Shown here one piece after another: positions 5,644 through 6,211 of a stretch of DNA of 6,211 nucleotides (within the stretch, counting starts at the first letter, position 1; every line of letters starts with the position of its first letter). Location of the stretch: positions 1 through 6,211 of the forward strand of contig JAZLIT010000031.1 of the NCBI GenBank assembly GCA_045617525.1, given 5' to 3'. The notes under the pieces were generated by a model. The model worked only from the letters and a program-made list of their open reading frames with translations, had not been told where the DNA came from and did not search any database. This stretch comes from JAZLIT01 sp045617525 (GTDB lineage: Bacteria > Bacillota > Bacilli > Bacillales_A > Planococcaceae). The position numbers and the translations under genes are program-made.

Positions 5644-5651
5644 TCACTTCC
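5644..5651 (-). promoter_or_regulatory. Start-deciding ribosome binding site of the zinc-finger gene
   Basis: Leftward GGAAGTGA matches GGAGGTGA at 7 of 8 positions and lies five bases before GTG 5638. Using GTG 5647 would place the start codon inside this site. Confidence 0.6.
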
Positions 5652-5668
5652 CTTTATTTTGTTTTTAT

Positions 5669-5698
5669 ATTTTACACCGAGTTTTTTCCCTTTGTCCA
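5669..5698 (-). promoter_or_regulatory. Promoter of the zinc-finger gene
   Basis: Leftward TGGACA (complement of 5693-5698, 5 of 6 to TTGACA) and TAAAAT (complement of 5669-5674, 5 of 6 to TATAAT) are 18 bases apart. The predicted start of transcription is near 5662, giving a leader of about 24 bases. Confidence 0.6.
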
Positions 5699-5706
5699 AT
5701 AAAGCT

Positions 5707-5715
5707 TGCTATAAT
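5707..5715 (+). promoter_or_regulatory. Extended -10 promoter of the RNase HI-like gene
   Basis: TGCTATAAT is a perfect extended -10 (TGnTATAAT). No good -35 is present 17 bases upstream, which such promoters do not require. Transcription would start near 5722, with the Shine-Dalgarno site GAGGTG at 5733-5738. It sits back to back with the zinc-finger gene promoter. Confidence 0.65.
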
Positions 5716-5742
5716 TAAAAAAAATTCATCGCGAGGTGGCTT

Positions 5743-6135
5743 ATGTTAGAAGTATATATTGATGGAGCAAGTGCAGGGAATCCAGGACCTAGTGGCATTG
5801 GCATCTTCATAAAAGGCGAAGGGCACCTTCTAAAATTAAAGGAACGCATTGAAGACACAAATAATCATATTGCCGAATTTACCGCTTTAGTGCGCGGGTT
5901 GGAGGAAGCAAAGAAATTGGAGAGTAGCTTCGTATCTATGCGTTCAGACTCAAAAATTGTCGTAGCATCTATTGAGAAATCCTATGTGAAAAACGAAGAA
6001 TTCAAGCCATTCTTAGAACAAGCCTTAACACTTATCGATCAATTCGACTTTTTCTTCATCAAATGGATTCCTGATAAAGAAAATCGTGCGGCCGATGCGT
6101 TAGCACGCGAAGCCCTAAAAATGAGTAAACGCTGA
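5743..6135 (+). CDS. RNase HI-like protein (YpdQ-like, reverse-transcriptase-like RNase H fold)
   Basis: This 130-residue protein matches the short RNase HI family in length and order. It has DGASAGNPGPSGIGIF (7-22), NHIAEFTALVRGLEEAK (41-57), SDSKIVV (68-74), then FFIKWIPDKENRAADALAREA (104-124). All four DEDD catalytic positions are present: D7, E45, D69 and D118. The family cuts the RNA strand of RNA-DNA hybrids using two metal ions. There is no N-terminal hybrid-binding domain and the basic protrusion of E. coli RNase HI is missing. The closest B. subtilis relative I recall is YpdQ, for which RNase H activity has been reported absent or undetected, so activity should not be assumed. GAGGTG lies four bases before the ATG. 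The gene has its own extended -10 promoter, and its stop codon lies inside its terminator hairpin. Confidence 0.9.
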   Translation: MLEVYIDGASAGNPGPSGIGIFIKGEGHLLKLKERIEDTNNHIAEFTALVRGLEEAKKLESSFVSMRSDSKIVVASIEKSYVKNEEFKPFLEQALTLIDQFDFFFIKWIPDKENRAADALAREALKMSKR

Positions 6136-6163
6136 AATAAATAGCGTTTGCTCTTTTATTTTG
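6125..6163 (+). terminator. Terminator overlapping the RNase HI-like gene stop codon
   Basis: GTAAACGCT (6125-6133) pairs with AGCGTTTGC (6143-6151) as 9 bp including one wobble, with a 9-base loop, followed by TCTTTTATTTT. The left arm is the last codons plus the first base of the TGA stop. Confidence 0.75.
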
Positions 6164-6211
6164 CCCAATAACACTGTTAATATTTATCCAAATGCTTGAA
6201 TACAATTCTTT

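Noticed and set aside
6169..6179. Near-palindrome TAACA-C-TGTTA after the last terminator
   Set aside because: The arms are only five bases in AT-rich DNA, with no adjacent gene visible to regulate. It could belong to a control region of a gene beyond the window, but this cannot be judged.

Overview
The window looks like a piece of a low-GC Gram-positive chromosome, most likely Bacillales and perhaps the Lysinibacillus/Solibacillus group. The reasons are AT-rich DNA, Shine-Dalgarno sites of the GAGGTG/AGGAGG type, frequent GTG/TTG starts, sigma-A-like -10 boxes, hairpin plus U-run terminators, and protein families typical of Bacillales (a cold-shock protein, a C2HCIx2C zinc-finger protein and a YpdQ-like RNase HI). 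The genus is an inference from protein flavour. There is no RNA gene, insertion sequence, phage gene or CRISPR array.

Layout. Bases 1-84 are the C-terminal end of a cold-shock protein gene (+). A terminator follows it, and facing this is a terminator for the leftward genes. Next comes a leftward operon: a YbaK/EbsC-type aminoacyl-tRNA deacylase (926-1435) overlapping a glyoxalase-like VOC protein (181-948) by 23 bases. A second leftward operon encodes a LysR-type regulator (2211-3098) and a monofunctional phosphopantothenate-cysteine ligase (CoaB)-like protein (1522-2196), 14 bases apart. Divergent from lysR, across a 141-base control region, is a ten-helix EamA/DMT transporter (3240-4130, TTG start) with its own terminator. 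After a 230-base gene-free gap lies a 329-residue SEC-C protein (4361-5350) with a strong terminator. The window ends with a divergent pair: a small zinc-finger protein (leftward, 5429-5638) and an RNase HI-like protein (5743-6135), whose terminator hairpin includes its stop codon.

How the genes may work together. The lysR-coaB-like operon and the divergent transporter form the most coherent unit. Their promoters overlap in a region carrying three GTTTTA repeats spaced 21 and 10 bases apart, the usual arrangement for a LysR regulator controlling a divergent target. The ligase family uses cysteine, and the EamA family includes a cysteine/O-acetylserine exporter, so a sulfur- or CoA-related regulon is a reasonable but unproven guess. 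The deacylase and VOC genes look translationally coupled, but no shared pathway is evident. The remaining genes appear to be independent housekeeping or poorly characterised Bacillales genes.

Nothing here is clearly a new defence or mobile system. The best leads are the stand-alone CoaB-like enzyme inside a LysR/transporter locus, and the SEC-C protein whose C-terminus resembles a TFIIB-type cyclin repeat.
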